Of a stretch of DNA of 51,141 nucleotides, positions 17,694 through 25,976 are shown in pieces (position 1 is the stretch's first letter; every line of letters starts with the position of its first letter). A model generated the notes under the pieces. That model was given only the letters and a program-made list of their open reading frames with translations, did no database searches and had not been told where the DNA came from. Where the stretch lies: the NCBI GenBank assembly GCA_947459205.1, contig CANHCR010000016.1, forward strand, positions 1-51,141. Reading direction: 5' to 3'. The position numbers and the translations under genes were made by a program. The stretch comes from Caryophanales bacterium. Lineage in GTDB: Bacteria; Bacillota; Bacilli; Paenibacillales; CANHCR01.

Positions 17694-18668
17694 TCAGTAT
17701 GTGCGTTCTTCGATGAAAGTAGCAATTTTTCGCAAATCAGACTTTGCTTTGCAATCAGGTAACCGATCTAGCGCCTGCTTCGCATTTTCGATATAGCGAT
17801 GTGCGATCGCTCGCGTCGCCTGTACAGCGTCATGCGCACGAATTTGTTTGACGAGCGATTCGACCAACGCCGGCTCCCCTGTATCACGGAACAATTCCAA
17901 TTGTTCGGTAATGTAAGGACCAGACTCGGGTTCTTGCATCGCTAGCAAGTAAGGCAAGGTGATGTTGCCTTGACGTACATCACTGCCTGGCGGTTTGCCG
18001 ATTTGCGCCTCTGTCCCTTCGATGTCAAGCAAATCATCAGTAATCTGAAACGCCATACCAGCGTGATAACCAAAATCATAGAGCGCACGCACATACTCTT
18101 CGCGAGCATTGACGGCAATCGCACCCAATTGACAACTAATAGCAAGTAGTAGTGCTGTTTTCCGTTTAATGCGCAATAGGTAATCTTTCAGTGACTGATT
18201 CAATTCGAAAAACAGTCTAATTTGCTCCATTTCACCCAAACACATTTGCACGATTGCATGCGACAAAATTTGATGAATGCGTGGATTCTCGAGATTTGTT
18301 ACATCGATCAGCGCGCGCGAGAAAATGTAATCGCCAGTATACATCGCTACTTTGTTGTCCCATTTGCTGCGAACAGTCAATTGCCCGCGCCTTTTATCGG
18401 CGTCATCAATGACATCGTCATGAACAAGCGTCGCCATGTGAATCAATTCAAGCGGTACGGCAATATGCTTCAGTCGATCCAAGTCATATTCGCCGAATTC
18501 ACCAGCCAATAGTACAAAAATCGGGCGAATTCGTTTGCCACCTGCTTTCGCCAAATGCAACGAGCTTTGTTGTAACAACCGTAGATCGGTTTGAATCGAA
18601 CGCTCGATTTCCGACTCTATGCGCTGCATATCTTTTTTCATACGCATATATATATACATTAAGTTCAT
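17694..18668 (-). CDS. hepT: heptaprenyl diphosphate synthase component II HepT (324 aa)
   Basis: Catalytic trans-prenyltransferase subunit making the menaquinone side chain together with HepS. Both aspartate-rich motifs are present: LVHDDVIDDADKRRG (FARM) and FQITDDLLDIEG (SARM), as well as GGKRIRP. The ATG at 18668 overlaps the mqnA stop by four bases (ATGA) with AGGTG upstream. Later ATGs within the first 12 codons are possible alternatives. The hepS partner is four genes upstream in the same transcript. Confidence 0.93.
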   Translation of the reverse strand: MNLMYIYMRMKKDMQRIESEIERSIQTDLRLLQQSSLHLAKAGGKRIRPIFVLLAGEFGEYDLDRLKHIAVPLELIHMATLVHDDVIDDADKRRGQLTVRSKWDNKVAMYTGDYIFSRALIDVTNLENPRIHQILSHAIVQMCLGEMEQIRLFFELNQSLKDYLLRIKRKTALLLAISCQLGAIAVNAREEYVRALYDFGYHAGMAFQITDDLLDIEGTEAQIGKPPGSDVRQGNITLPYLLAMQEPESGPYITEQLELFRDTGEPALVESLVKQIRAHDAVQATRAIAHRYIENAKQALDRLPDCKAKSDLRKIATFIEERTY

Positions 18669-19462
18669 GATTTCACCTGTAGCGCTTCATGATAAGCCTG
18701 AAGGCCCTGCTGTTCTATGACGCCAAACGTATAGCACAACTGACGATAATAACGTCGCCAGAACATCTCGTCGCCACCGATTGTAAGCGTTGCTTGGCGA
18801 ATCAAGGTTTCAATTTGACGTAAGCCAAGTTGCAAACTTTGTGATAATTGTTCTGTAATATCTACAAGTTTTTCACGGTTACGTTCGGCGTAACTCTTTC
18901 TGACTGCCCAAACGGCATAAGTCATCGAATGACCCGTTACGCGATGCCACCACTCACCCAAATCGGTTACATATCGTGTCGGCGCTTGAAACGATGCGCG
19001 AATGGCATCATCACCTATCAGCAACGCACCTTCTGCTTTGCATTCATCAAACATAAGTTTTAAATCAGGTTTGCTGACGACATATTGCGGACTTCCCGCA
19101 CCGTACTGTTCGAGCAATATTTTGAGCAAATGTACAGATGTCGCCGATGTGTCGGCTAATGCGATGCGTCCAGAATAAAGTTGTTCTAGCGGGCAATCGT
19201 GAAACAATAGAATTGACGATACCGTGCCGTGTGCACTGATCGACAAATTCGGGATCAATTCGAATAATTCTTCGTTTTGCAAGTAAGCATAGGAAGAGAT
19301 AAAGCCCATATCTATTTCATCGTTAAGAATGGCGCGATTCAATTGTGCGGGCGTCATCTCATAGACAATCGATTCTGACGCGAACGGTCCTGCAGGGAAT
19401 CGATAAAAAACAGGCCAAACGTTCGCGAAGTTAATTTTGCCAATCCGTGTGATGTTACTCAT
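18665..19462 (-). CDS. mqnA: chorismate dehydratase MqnA, futalosine pathway (265 aa)
   Basis: First step of the futalosine menaquinone pathway: dehydrates chorismate to 3-[(1-carboxyvinyl)oxy]benzoate. The N-terminus MSNITRIGKINFANVWPVFY and the solute-binding-protein-like fold with GFISSYAYLQN, LLIGDDAIR and TDLGEWWHRVTGHSMTYAVW are typical of MqnA. ATG at 19462 is chosen for its GGAG site; a GTG three codons upstream is also in frame. It overlaps ubiX by eight bases. This ties the pathway's chorismate use to the aro genes in the same operon. Confidence 0.9.
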   Translation of the reverse strand: MSNITRIGKINFANVWPVFYRFPAGPFASESIVYEMTPAQLNRAILNDEIDMGFISSYAYLQNEELFELIPNLSISAHGTVSSILLFHDCPLEQLYSGRIALADTSATSVHLLKILLEQYGAGSPQYVVSKPDLKLMFDECKAEGALLIGDDAIRASFQAPTRYVTDLGEWWHRVTGHSMTYAVWAVRKSYAERNREKLVDITEQLSQSLQLGLRQIETLIRQATLTIGGDEMFWRRYYRQLCYTFGVIEQQGLQAYHEALQVKS

Positions 19463-20063
19463 GATGTCCACTCCATCGTGTAAACAAGCGGTGGTTCATA
19501 TTCATACTGTCTAACACTTTTCCGACAAGGAAATTCACCAAATCTTCAATCGATTGTGGTTGTTGGTAAAAAGCAGGCATCGCCGGAATGATGCGACATC
19601 CCAAGCGAGCGAGTTTCAACATATTTTCCAAATGAATAGCATGCAAAGGTGTTTCTCTGGGAACAATCAACAATTTGCGTCCTTCTTTGAGCATCACATC
19701 AGCTGCGCGCTCGAGCAAGTTACTCGATGCTCCCTGAGAAATCGATGACAACGTCCCCATCGAACAAGGCATGATGACCATGCCCTCTACGAGAAACGAT
19801 CCGCTAGCAATCGAAGCGCCGATGTTTTGCAGTTTGTGATATTCGTAACGATCCGTAGCCTCACCAAATTGTGCGAGCAAAGTTTCCGCACGATGACCGA
19901 CATCCCACCCCAGTTCGTCGTGAATCACTCGCCACCCTGCCTCGGTAATAATGATGTGGACGAAACGATTCTCTTTCAGCAATTCTCGAATGAGTGTGAC
20001 GCCGTAAATGACGCCACTTGCACCGGTGATGCCGACTACCCACTGACCTTCCTTAAAACTCAT
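19455..20063 (-). CDS. ubiX: flavin prenyltransferase UbiX / MqnM-like (202 aa)
   Basis: UbiX-type flavoprotein that makes prenylated FMN for a UbiD-type decarboxylase. Signatures are VVGITGASGVIYGVTLI and VIMPCSMGTLSSISQGASSN. In the futalosine pathway UbiX- and UbiD-like proteins act on the late 6-naphthoate intermediates, so this copy between ubiA and mqnA most likely serves menaquinone. A UbiD-like partner is not in this window. It overlaps ubiA by 11 bases. Confidence 0.9.
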   Translation of the reverse strand: MSFKEGQWVVGITGASGVIYGVTLIRELLKENRFVHIIITEAGWRVIHDELGWDVGHRAETLLAQFGEATDRYEYHKLQNIGASIASGSFLVEGMVIMPCSMGTLSSISQGASSNLLERAADVMLKEGRKLLIVPRETPLHAIHLENMLKLARLGCRIIPAMPAFYQQPQSIEDLVNFLVGKVLDSMNMNHRLFTRWSGHHE

Positions 20064-20928
20064 ATAGAATCACCACGTCGAGTAGAGTACAAACAAATAC
20101 CGTCACACTGAGCAGACCATTCATCATGAAAAAGGCTTGGTTCAATTTGGATAAATCATTCGGTTTGATAATCAAATGCTCGTAAATCAGCAATACCGCT
20201 GAAATCATCAAACCAATCAAATAAATCCAACTAAGCGGCGAAAAGAAATAAAGTAATAACAAGCACAGAAAGGCAACACCATGTGTGATGCGTGCGAACC
20301 AAAACGAAGTCTCTATCCCAAATCGACTTGGAATTGAAAACAAGCCCTCTTTGCGGTCAAAATCCGCATCTTGACAAGCGTAAAAAATGTCGAATCCTGC
20401 AATCCATAAAGCTACGGCGCCAAACAACAAATATGCCTGCCACGGCGCTGCTCCACTAAGTGCAATCCAACCACCGAGCGGTGCAAGTGCAATTGTAATC
20501 CCTAAATAATAGTGACAGAGCCAAGTAAAACGTTTGGTATACGAATAGGTAATCAAAAAAAACAATGCGACCGGCGAGAGCATCAAGCAAAGCGGATGTA
20601 ATTGTGCGGCTGCAAACATCAATAGGATCAAAGAACCAACGATGAACAAAATAACTGTACGGTGTGAAATTAATTTGGCTGGCAAGGCCCGCATCGAAGT
20701 GCGCGGGTTTTTCAAATCAATCGTTTTATCGATCAATCGATTCAAAGCCATCGCAGCAGTACGAGCGCCAATCATCGCTAGTGTGATCCAAATCGTTTGC
20801 GTAATGGTCGGCAAGGAGTTAACTTGAATCAATCCAGCCAGCAACGCCCCAACATAAGCGAACGGGAGCGCAAAAACGGTATGTTCAAATTTAATCATGT
20901 CGAGAAAAATTTTCGTTTTGGCTATCAT
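20053..20928 (-). CDS. ubiA: UbiA-family prenyltransferase, MqnP-like (291 aa)
   Basis: Membrane prenyltransferase with about eight hydrophobic helices. The two Mg-diphosphate motifs are visible as ALNRLIDKTIDLKNPRT and ACQDADFDRKEGL. By context (ubiX and mqnA next door, hepS/hepT in the same operon) it most likely attaches the heptaprenyl chain to the futalosine-derived naphthoate, the MqnP role, rather than to 4-hydroxybenzoate. Transcribed after menG with an 11-nt gap. Confidence 0.9.
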   Translation of the reverse strand: MIAKTKIFLDMIKFEHTVFALPFAYVGALLAGLIQVNSLPTITQTIWITLAMIGARTAAMALNRLIDKTIDLKNPRTSMRALPAKLISHRTVILFIVGSLILLMFAAAQLHPLCLMLSPVALFFLITYSYTKRFTWLCHYYLGITIALAPLGGWIALSGAAPWQAYLLFGAVALWIAGFDIFYACQDADFDRKEGLFSIPSRFGIETSFWFARITHGVAFLCLLLLYFFSPLSWIYLIGLMISAVLLIYEHLIIKPNDLSKLNQAFFMMNGLLSVTVFVCTLLDVVILYEF

Positions 20929-20939
20929 GAATGTACTCC

Positions 20940-21656
20940 TTATTCTGCTAACGGCTTCTGACCAATGTGCAGTGCCGCAACACCACCAGTCAGTGGATAA
21001 GCAACTACACTTTCCATACCTACCTTTTCAAAAATATGAGCCAACTGTTTGTGGTCAGGAAACATCGCCAATGACTCTGGTAGCCACCTATATTGTTCGT
21101 AACTCTTGGCAAAAAGTTTACCGAGAACCGGCAAAATATAACGGAAATAGCCATAATAAATCGCCTTAAACGGTTGACTGACTGGTTTCGACAATTCAAG
21201 ACAGACAACTTTGCCACCAGGTTTGACGACGCGCATCATTTCTTTGAGCACTTGTTCGATATCTGGTACATTGCGCAGTCCGAAACCAATAGTGGCAAAA
21301 TCAAAGCGATTGCTGTCAAACGGCAACTCCATAGCGTTCCCTTGGACAAGTTGAACTTGATGTTGCAAGCCAAGTTGATCTAATTTCGTTTGCCCATAAT
21401 CGAGCATATGTCGACTAAAGTCGAGTCCGACAATCTCCCCGCTCTGACTTGCGCGCGCCAGTGGAATCGTCCATGCACACGTACCGCAACACAAATCAAT
21501 CGCCGTTTGACCAGGCTGGAGATTCATCTTCTTCATCGTAAACTTGCGCCACGCCTGATGTCGGCGAAAACTAAGCAAGTCGTTCATCATGTCATACTTC
21601 GGAGCAATTTTTTCGAATACGGAAAGTACGAATTGCTCTTTCTGTTTGCCTTCCAA
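20940..21656 (-). CDS. menG: demethylmenaquinone methyltransferase MenG/UbiE (238 aa)
   Basis: SAM-dependent C-methyltransferase doing the last step of menaquinone synthesis. Motifs: SVFEKIAPKYDMMNDLLSF, the SAM loop AIDLCCGTCAWTIPLA, FGLRNVPDIEQVLKEMMRVV and KPGGKVVCLELSKP. The start is taken as TTG at 21656 (L-E-G-K-Q-K-E-Q-F): AGAGGGG lies 9 nt upstream and it gives the family N-terminus. The open frame runs 43 codons further into hepS, but no ribosome binding site supports a start there. Confidence 0.93.
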   Translation of the reverse strand: MEGKQKEQFVLSVFEKIAPKYDMMNDLLSFRRHQAWRKFTMKKMNLQPGQTAIDLCCGTCAWTIPLARASQSGEIVGLDFSRHMLDYGQTKLDQLGLQHQVQLVQGNAMELPFDSNRFDFATIGFGLRNVPDIEQVLKEMMRVVKPGGKVVCLELSKPVSQPFKAIYYGYFRYILPVLGKLFAKSYEQYRWLPESLAMFPDHKQLAHIFEKVGMESVVAYPLTGGVAALHIGQKPLAE

Positions 21657-21675
21657 GATGTGCAACCCCTCTCCG

Positions 21676-22521
21676 TTATTGGACCGCATTCGGCGCCGGC
21701 GCAACATGTGCCAGCAATGGAGCGGAAAACTGTTCCCATAACTGTTCGAGTGACTCGTCGTTCCATTGACGAACGAACTTTTCAAACAAGCGAGCCTGCT
21801 CTTTAAATAAGTTCATAATATATTCTGTGATATGGTACTTAATCGCCAGCCCTTCCAACCAAGACTGCTCATAATGACCGTTGCGAATTTTCATCTTCTC
21901 TTCGTTATTTCCGTGCTCCAACACGAACCAATGAAGCAAACGATTCGCTTTGGCCGGCGCCTTCCATTCCGTCCATAAGACTTCGCATGCGGTCAACACA
22001 GAGAGCAGCGAATCCCACTTCTCATGTAATGATTCGGGGATTAGCGACTTAAACGACTCGATTACCGGCAACTTCATTTGCACGGACCATTCCAAATATT
22101 GCTCGACGCTCAATCGCATGTTTTGCGTCGTTTCGTACATTTGAATTTTGAGGTGATTGACTTTGCAGACCGCTTCCGCAAGCGCCCGCACCATTTTCAC
22201 ATCGCCGCACTGGGCAAGCAATTCATAGTAACGACTACTGAAATAGTCGCCGGCCAAAACCTTCAATTGCATCGCACGAAACGCCAACAAATCGGGCAAT
22301 TTATTATTGACTGGCACCTCATCGTGCGTGTCTAATCCGTGTTGAAGCAACGAGGCGACTAACGCATAACAATCGCTCAACTTCTGGTCGGACGTATATT
22401 TCAGCAAAAGCAAACGCAGCCACTCCATTCTGAGCGTCACAAATGGTGGCAATTGCGTATACTTTTGAATCATCGGGTGCGACAAATAGTCACTTGCCAA
22501 TTGTTTGATTGAATCGTTCAT
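21676..22521 (-). CDS. hepS: heptaprenyl diphosphate synthase component I HepS (281 aa)
   Basis: Non-catalytic partner of HepT that sets chain length. Recognised from the hepS-like stretches LLQHGLDTHDEVPVNNK, RAMQLKVLAGDYFSSRYYEL and HGNNEEKMKIRNGHYEQSWL, and from its place between mtrB and menG as in B. subtilis. It is longer than B. subtilis HepS at the C-terminus, ending in a Pro/Ala-rich tail. The ATG has a GGGGGAC site. Confidence 0.9.
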   Translation of the reverse strand: MNDSIKQLASDYLSHPMIQKYTQLPPFVTLRMEWLRLLLLKYTSDQKLSDCYALVASLLQHGLDTHDEVPVNNKLPDLLAFRAMQLKVLAGDYFSSRYYELLAQCGDVKMVRALAEAVCKVNHLKIQMYETTQNMRLSVEQYLEWSVQMKLPVIESFKSLIPESLHEKWDSLLSVLTACEVLWTEWKAPAKANRLLHWFVLEHGNNEEKMKIRNGHYEQSWLEGLAIKYHITEYIMNLFKEQARLFEKFVRQWNDESLEQLWEQFSAPLLAHVAPAPNAVQ

Positions 22522-22595
22522 GGCTGTCCCCCATTTGATGCAGTCTTATGTGGCAATTATAGCATATGAGCCAATGAATTCATAATTTTCAGCGA

Positions 22596-22814
22596 TTACT
22601 CCTGCGTATCGACGACACCATAACGAGTATAAACGACTGCGTTGCCCCGGACCTTTATCGCAGACGTATGCTCAGTGAATTGAGCGATCATGATTTCACC
22701 CTTGTCCAACTTCTCCGTGTGATGAAATTTCGTGTCGCGCCCGCGAGTTAAACCAATCACTTGAACGCCATTTTCTCTAGATTTGATCACGAAATAATCT
22801 TGGTTCTGTTCCAT
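22596..22814 (-). CDS. mtrB: TRAP, trp RNA-binding attenuation protein MtrB (72 aa)
   Basis: Tryptophan-activated 11-mer ring that binds (G/U)AG repeats in RNA. The sequence is very close to B. subtilis [44 protein letters not shown] and [11 protein letters not shown] keep the RNA-binding Lys/Arg and the tryptophan-pocket loop residues. An AAAGGAG site precedes the ATG. It is the first gene of the supraoperon and its predicted target lies eleven genes downstream, between aroH and trpE. A folE (mtrA) gene is not found upstream; the neighbour is a divergent secreted esterase. Confidence 0.96.
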   Translation of the reverse strand: MEQNQDYFVIKSRENGVQVIGLTRGRDTKFHHTEKLDKGEIMIAQFTEHTSAIKVRGNAVVYTRYGVVDTQE

Positions 22815-22882
22815 TGTCAGATCTCCTTTTTGTTTGCTAATATTATGTTATCACAATTTTCATAAAAAAATGAGGTGAGGCA

Positions 22883-24844
22883 ATGAAAAAGTGCTTGATT
22901 ATGCTGTTGCTGGTTGGGTTGTTTGCGTGCTTGATTGCTCCGTTCAATACGCTTGCTAAACCGACTTATACCGAACGAAACGACGTATCTGTGCTAGTCA
23001 ACGGTAAAAATATGAACACTGGCGATACGCCGATTATGCAGAATGGTACTTTCCTGCTACCATTTCGCAGCCTACTGACATCGATTGGGGTGCCGAATCG
23101 ACCGGAACATATCGCATACAATGCAAACACAAAAGTGATTACTGTCAATCATCAAAATATGAGTGTGCAATTGACAGTCGGCAAAAGGGTGGCACTCGTC
23201 AATCGAAAGTTTGTGACAATGGATACGACTGCACTTATCAATCAACGCAATCAGAAAGTATATGTCCCTGTGCGATTCTTGGCAGAAACATTGAACAAGA
23301 CGATCACTTGGTCAGCAAGCGCCAAACGGATTACAATTAGTGACAAAAAGCCTCAACCGGACCCGAATCCTAATCCTGATCCGAAACCGCCAGTCGATCC
23401 GCCGCCAGTCAAACCTTATGTAAAACCGAGCGGCATTGTCAACGAAGTATCACTCGACGGTCGGACTATCATTCATACGCAGTTCCCGTCTACCAATCTT
23501 GGCAATAAGCGTTCCATTCGCGTATATCTTCCCGCTTCCTACAAGACAAATAGTCAAAGTAAATATCCGGTGCTCTACATGAACGACGGTCAAAATGTAA
23601 TCGGCGCGGGTGGGCCGTTCGGAAGTTGGAAAACGGACGTTGCCGCGAATCAATTGACGCAGGCGAACCTGATCAACGAAGTCATCATCGTCGGAATCGA
23701 CAACACACCCAATCGAGCCAATGAATACAACTATACTGGGTCTGGAATTGTCGTCGATTACGGAAAGTTTATCGTCGAAGAAGTCGTACCGTTTATTAAC
23801 CATGAGTATCGAACATTGACTGGTCCGAAAAATACGGCGATTGTCGGTTCATCATACGGCGGAAATTCGGCCCTCTACGTGGGTTGGCGCCATTCGGATA
23901 TGTTCGGCAATATCGGCGTGTTCTCATCGACACTCGTTTGGAATGACTTTGCCTTGCTTAAACTGATTCAAAACGAGATTGTCAGCAACAAAAAAAATCT
24001 GAAGTTATGTATCTATGTCGGCGATAGCGAAAAATTAGATGAAGACGGGAACGGTCTCGCAAACTATGCCGAGTGGACGATTCAACTGGCCAAATTGTTC
24101 CATGACAATGGGTATGTCGTCGGCAAAGATATGTTATACATGATTGGCGAAAAATCGGCTCACAACGAAGCGGCCTGGGCTGCTCATATTGATCAGCCGT
24201 TGCGATTCTTCTTCGGAAAAAATGCCAGTCCACAACCAAGCTCAATGGATGTCAAACTTACGGCGGGTGAAATCGATTTGTCAGGGACCGTTACTAACGT
24301 TTGGGCATTTCCTTATTTGATTTACAGTAACGGGATGCGTACGATATTCCCTGCCGCGCTACTTTCGAATAATGCATTGCAAATTTTCAATCGTTCCTTC
24401 GATCAGTTGACGTTCAAAAACCGAGCATCTACAACACCACAAACGGTAAATTTGAACTACACGTTCGGCTCACTCAGTGCCCAAAATTCGCTACGCATCG
24501 TCTCGAATGCGCAAAACAAGGTGAAAGTCAAAGTCGAGTTGCTCGCTCCTATAAGCACGGTGCAAAAAGTATACATGACGGGTGATTTTTCCGCATGGGG
24601 ACAAAACATCAACTCTGACTACATTCTCAATCGTGCTGGCGAACGCAACGGTCTCGCCTTCTATACAGCCGATATCGTGCTTGATAAAAATAAAACATTG
24701 GCATTCAAATTTCGTGCCGGCCCAGACTGGAAGTTTGTCGAAAAACGTGCAAATGGAGCGGAATCCGCGAATCGCGAGTTGAGGACATTTGACCGCGATG
24801 TAACCGCAACGTATACGGTCGAACGTTGGAGCGGCACGCCGTAA
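22883..24844 (+). CDS. secreted esterase with CuAO-N1 domain and carbohydrate-binding tail (653 aa)
   Basis: Domain order: signal peptide (1-25), copper-amine-oxidase N1 / stalk domain (about 35-152, with VLVNGKNM, LPFRSLLTSIG, YVPVRFLAETL), Asp/Pro-rich linker (155-180), putative esterase of the PF00756 alpha/beta-hydrolase type (185-445), an unassigned beta region, and a C-terminal starch-binding-like module (545-650, VYMTGDFSAWGQNI). The GSSYGG nucleophile elbow puts Ser324 as catalyst, with His427 and an Asp of GDSEKLDED as partners. The ATG follows GAGGTGAGG. A polysaccharide-bound ester (for example acetyl or feruloyl groups) is a guess. It is divergent from mtrB and ends at a strong terminator. 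Confidence 0.85.
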   Translation: MKKCLIMLLLVGLFACLIAPFNTLAKPTYTERNDVSVLVNGKNMNTGDTPIMQNGTFLLPFRSLLTSIGVPNRPEHIAYNANTKVITVNHQNMSVQLTVGKRVALVNRKFVTMDTTALINQRNQKVYVPVRFLAETLNKTITWSASAKRITISDKKPQPDPNPNPDPKPPVDPPPVKPYVKPSGIVNEVSLDGRTIIHTQFPSTNLGNKRSIRVYLPASYKTNSQSKYPVLYMNDGQNVIGAGGPFGSWKTDVAANQLTQANLINEVIIVGIDNTPNRANEYNYTGSGIVVDYGKFIVEEVVPFINHEYRTLTGPKNTAIVGSSYGGNSALYVGWRHSDMFGNIGVFSSTLVWNDFALLKLIQNEIVSNKKNLKLCIYVGDSEKLDEDGNGLANYAEWTIQLAKLFHDNGYVVGKDMLYMIGEKSAHNEAAWAAHIDQPLRFFFGKNASPQPSSMDVKLTAGEIDLSGTVTNVWAFPYLIYSNGMRTIFPAALLSNNALQIFNRSFDQLTFKNRASTTPQTVNLNYTFGSLSAQNSLRIVSNAQNKVKVKVELLAPISTVQKVYMTGDFSAWGQNINSDYILNRAGERNGLAFYTADIVLDKNKTLAFKFRAGPDWKFVEKRANGAESANRELRTFDRDVTATYTVERWSGTP

Positions 24845-24861
24845 CAGCTTGTCTCAATCTA

Positions 24862-24900
24862 AAAAATGCCTCGCACGAAATATCGGTGCGGGGCTTTTTT
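24862..24900. terminator. bidirectional intrinsic terminator
   Basis: GCCTCGCAC, 9-nt loop, GTGCGGGGC (one T-G wobble), with AAAAAA before and TTTTTT after. It lies between the convergent esterase and TPR genes and can serve both. Confidence 0.88.
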
Positions 24901-25960
24901 ATGTGCGCAGATTTTGATTGGAAACGATATCACTGAGCGGTTTCATATCCAACAGGAGATGCTTACGACTCATCTGTTTGTATTGCGCGAATCGACGTTC
25001 CAGTTCAATCCTGGTGTTAGATTGTTCGGGATATTGGCTGATCAGCGCTTCGATTTGCAGCACCTTTTGTTTCGATTCCACCATCAAGTCATAATCCAAC
25101 TGGTATGATTCTTCGAGCAACTGCAAGACATGTGCGTTTTCCTCGATGCGATATAGCGGATTAGAAAGCAACTCAATCAACATGTTCATTGACTCGGCAA
25201 TCATATTTGCATCATCATAGATGCGGTACAGCACAACATGTACATCAAACAGGTGCCGGCTGTGTGCCCCGTACCGCCTGTTTTTCGCTCGGATCAACGT
25301 TTTACTATAACGGATGGCCTCGACAAATTTCGATGCCGACTTGAGACGCAAGATGAGTAATCGTAAATGTTCCAACGTAAAATCATGGAGTGTTCCAAGT
25401 TTTTTTAGACTATGATCGTACAACTCCCGCATCAGGTCTACTGCTTGTTCATGTTCTTCCCTTTTGCTGTACAGTTCTGACAATGTCTCAGCAAAGGCAA
25501 CAACCAGATAATGCTTAAATTGATGTTGCATTCGTAGTTCCTCGAAGATCGGTTCAAGGAATTGAAAAAGTTGTTCGCTCTTCCCGGCGCTTCGATAGGC
25601 ATTGACTAAACCAAGCATCACGGTGTCACACAATTTGTCTTGTTCCGAGCGCGAGGCTATACAATCAGCATAAAGACGTTCATACACGGGTACGGCAAGT
25701 TCATATTGCTTCATTTTTAACAAAGTATTTGCGATTCGCTCGCGCACTGACAGCAGTCGGTCTTGCGACTCGCCGGTTTGTTGTTGCAGACCTGTTAACA
25801 ATGTTTCATAGTAGTTCAGCGCGTTCTCAAACTGAGCCTGCTCTAAGGAAATGTTCGCCAAACGTTCCAATGCATCGAGCGTCTGCGGGTGGCTCTCCCC
25901 TTTTGTGTTGCACATTTTGATATACGCCCGTGTAGCTTGATTCAACGCATCGTTACTCAT
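24899..25960 (-). CDS. tetratricopeptide-repeat protein (353 aa)
   Basis: Almost all helical, with several degenerate TPR-like units, for example ALERLANISLEQAQFENALN, QYELAVPVYERLY and KFVEAIRYSKTLI. The repeat length of about 42 residues resembles kinesin-light-chain type TPRs. No signal peptide, membrane helix or DNA-binding motif is seen, so it should be a cytosolic protein-interaction scaffold. It follows the J-domain-like gene by 16 nt in the same direction, suggesting a common transcript and perhaps a complex. Function unknown. Confidence 0.72.
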   Translation of the reverse strand: MSNDALNQATRAYIKMCNTKGESHPQTLDALERLANISLEQAQFENALNYYETLLTGLQQQTGESQDRLLSVRERIANTLLKMKQYELAVPVYERLYADCIASRSEQDKLCDTVMLGLVNAYRSAGKSEQLFQFLEPIFEELRMQHQFKHYLVVAFAETLSELYSKREEHEQAVDLMRELYDHSLKKLGTLHDFTLEHLRLLILRLKSASKFVEAIRYSKTLIRAKNRRYGAHSRHLFDVHVVLYRIYDDANMIAESMNMLIELLSNPLYRIEENAHVLQLLEESYQLDYDLMVESKQKVLQIEALISQYPEQSNTRIELERRFAQYKQMSRKHLLLDMKPLSDIVSNQNLRT

Positions 25961-25976
25961 ATTCCACCTACCGCAA

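Noticed and set aside
21657-21785. Longer MenG reading frame overlapping hepS
   Set aside because: The added residues do not resemble the methyltransferase N-terminus and no ribosome binding site precedes them; the TTG at 21656 is well supported.
22815-22882. Promoters for mtrB and the divergent esterase gene
   Set aside because: Only weak AT-rich -10-like elements without a convincing -35 at correct spacing were found, so none is annotated.
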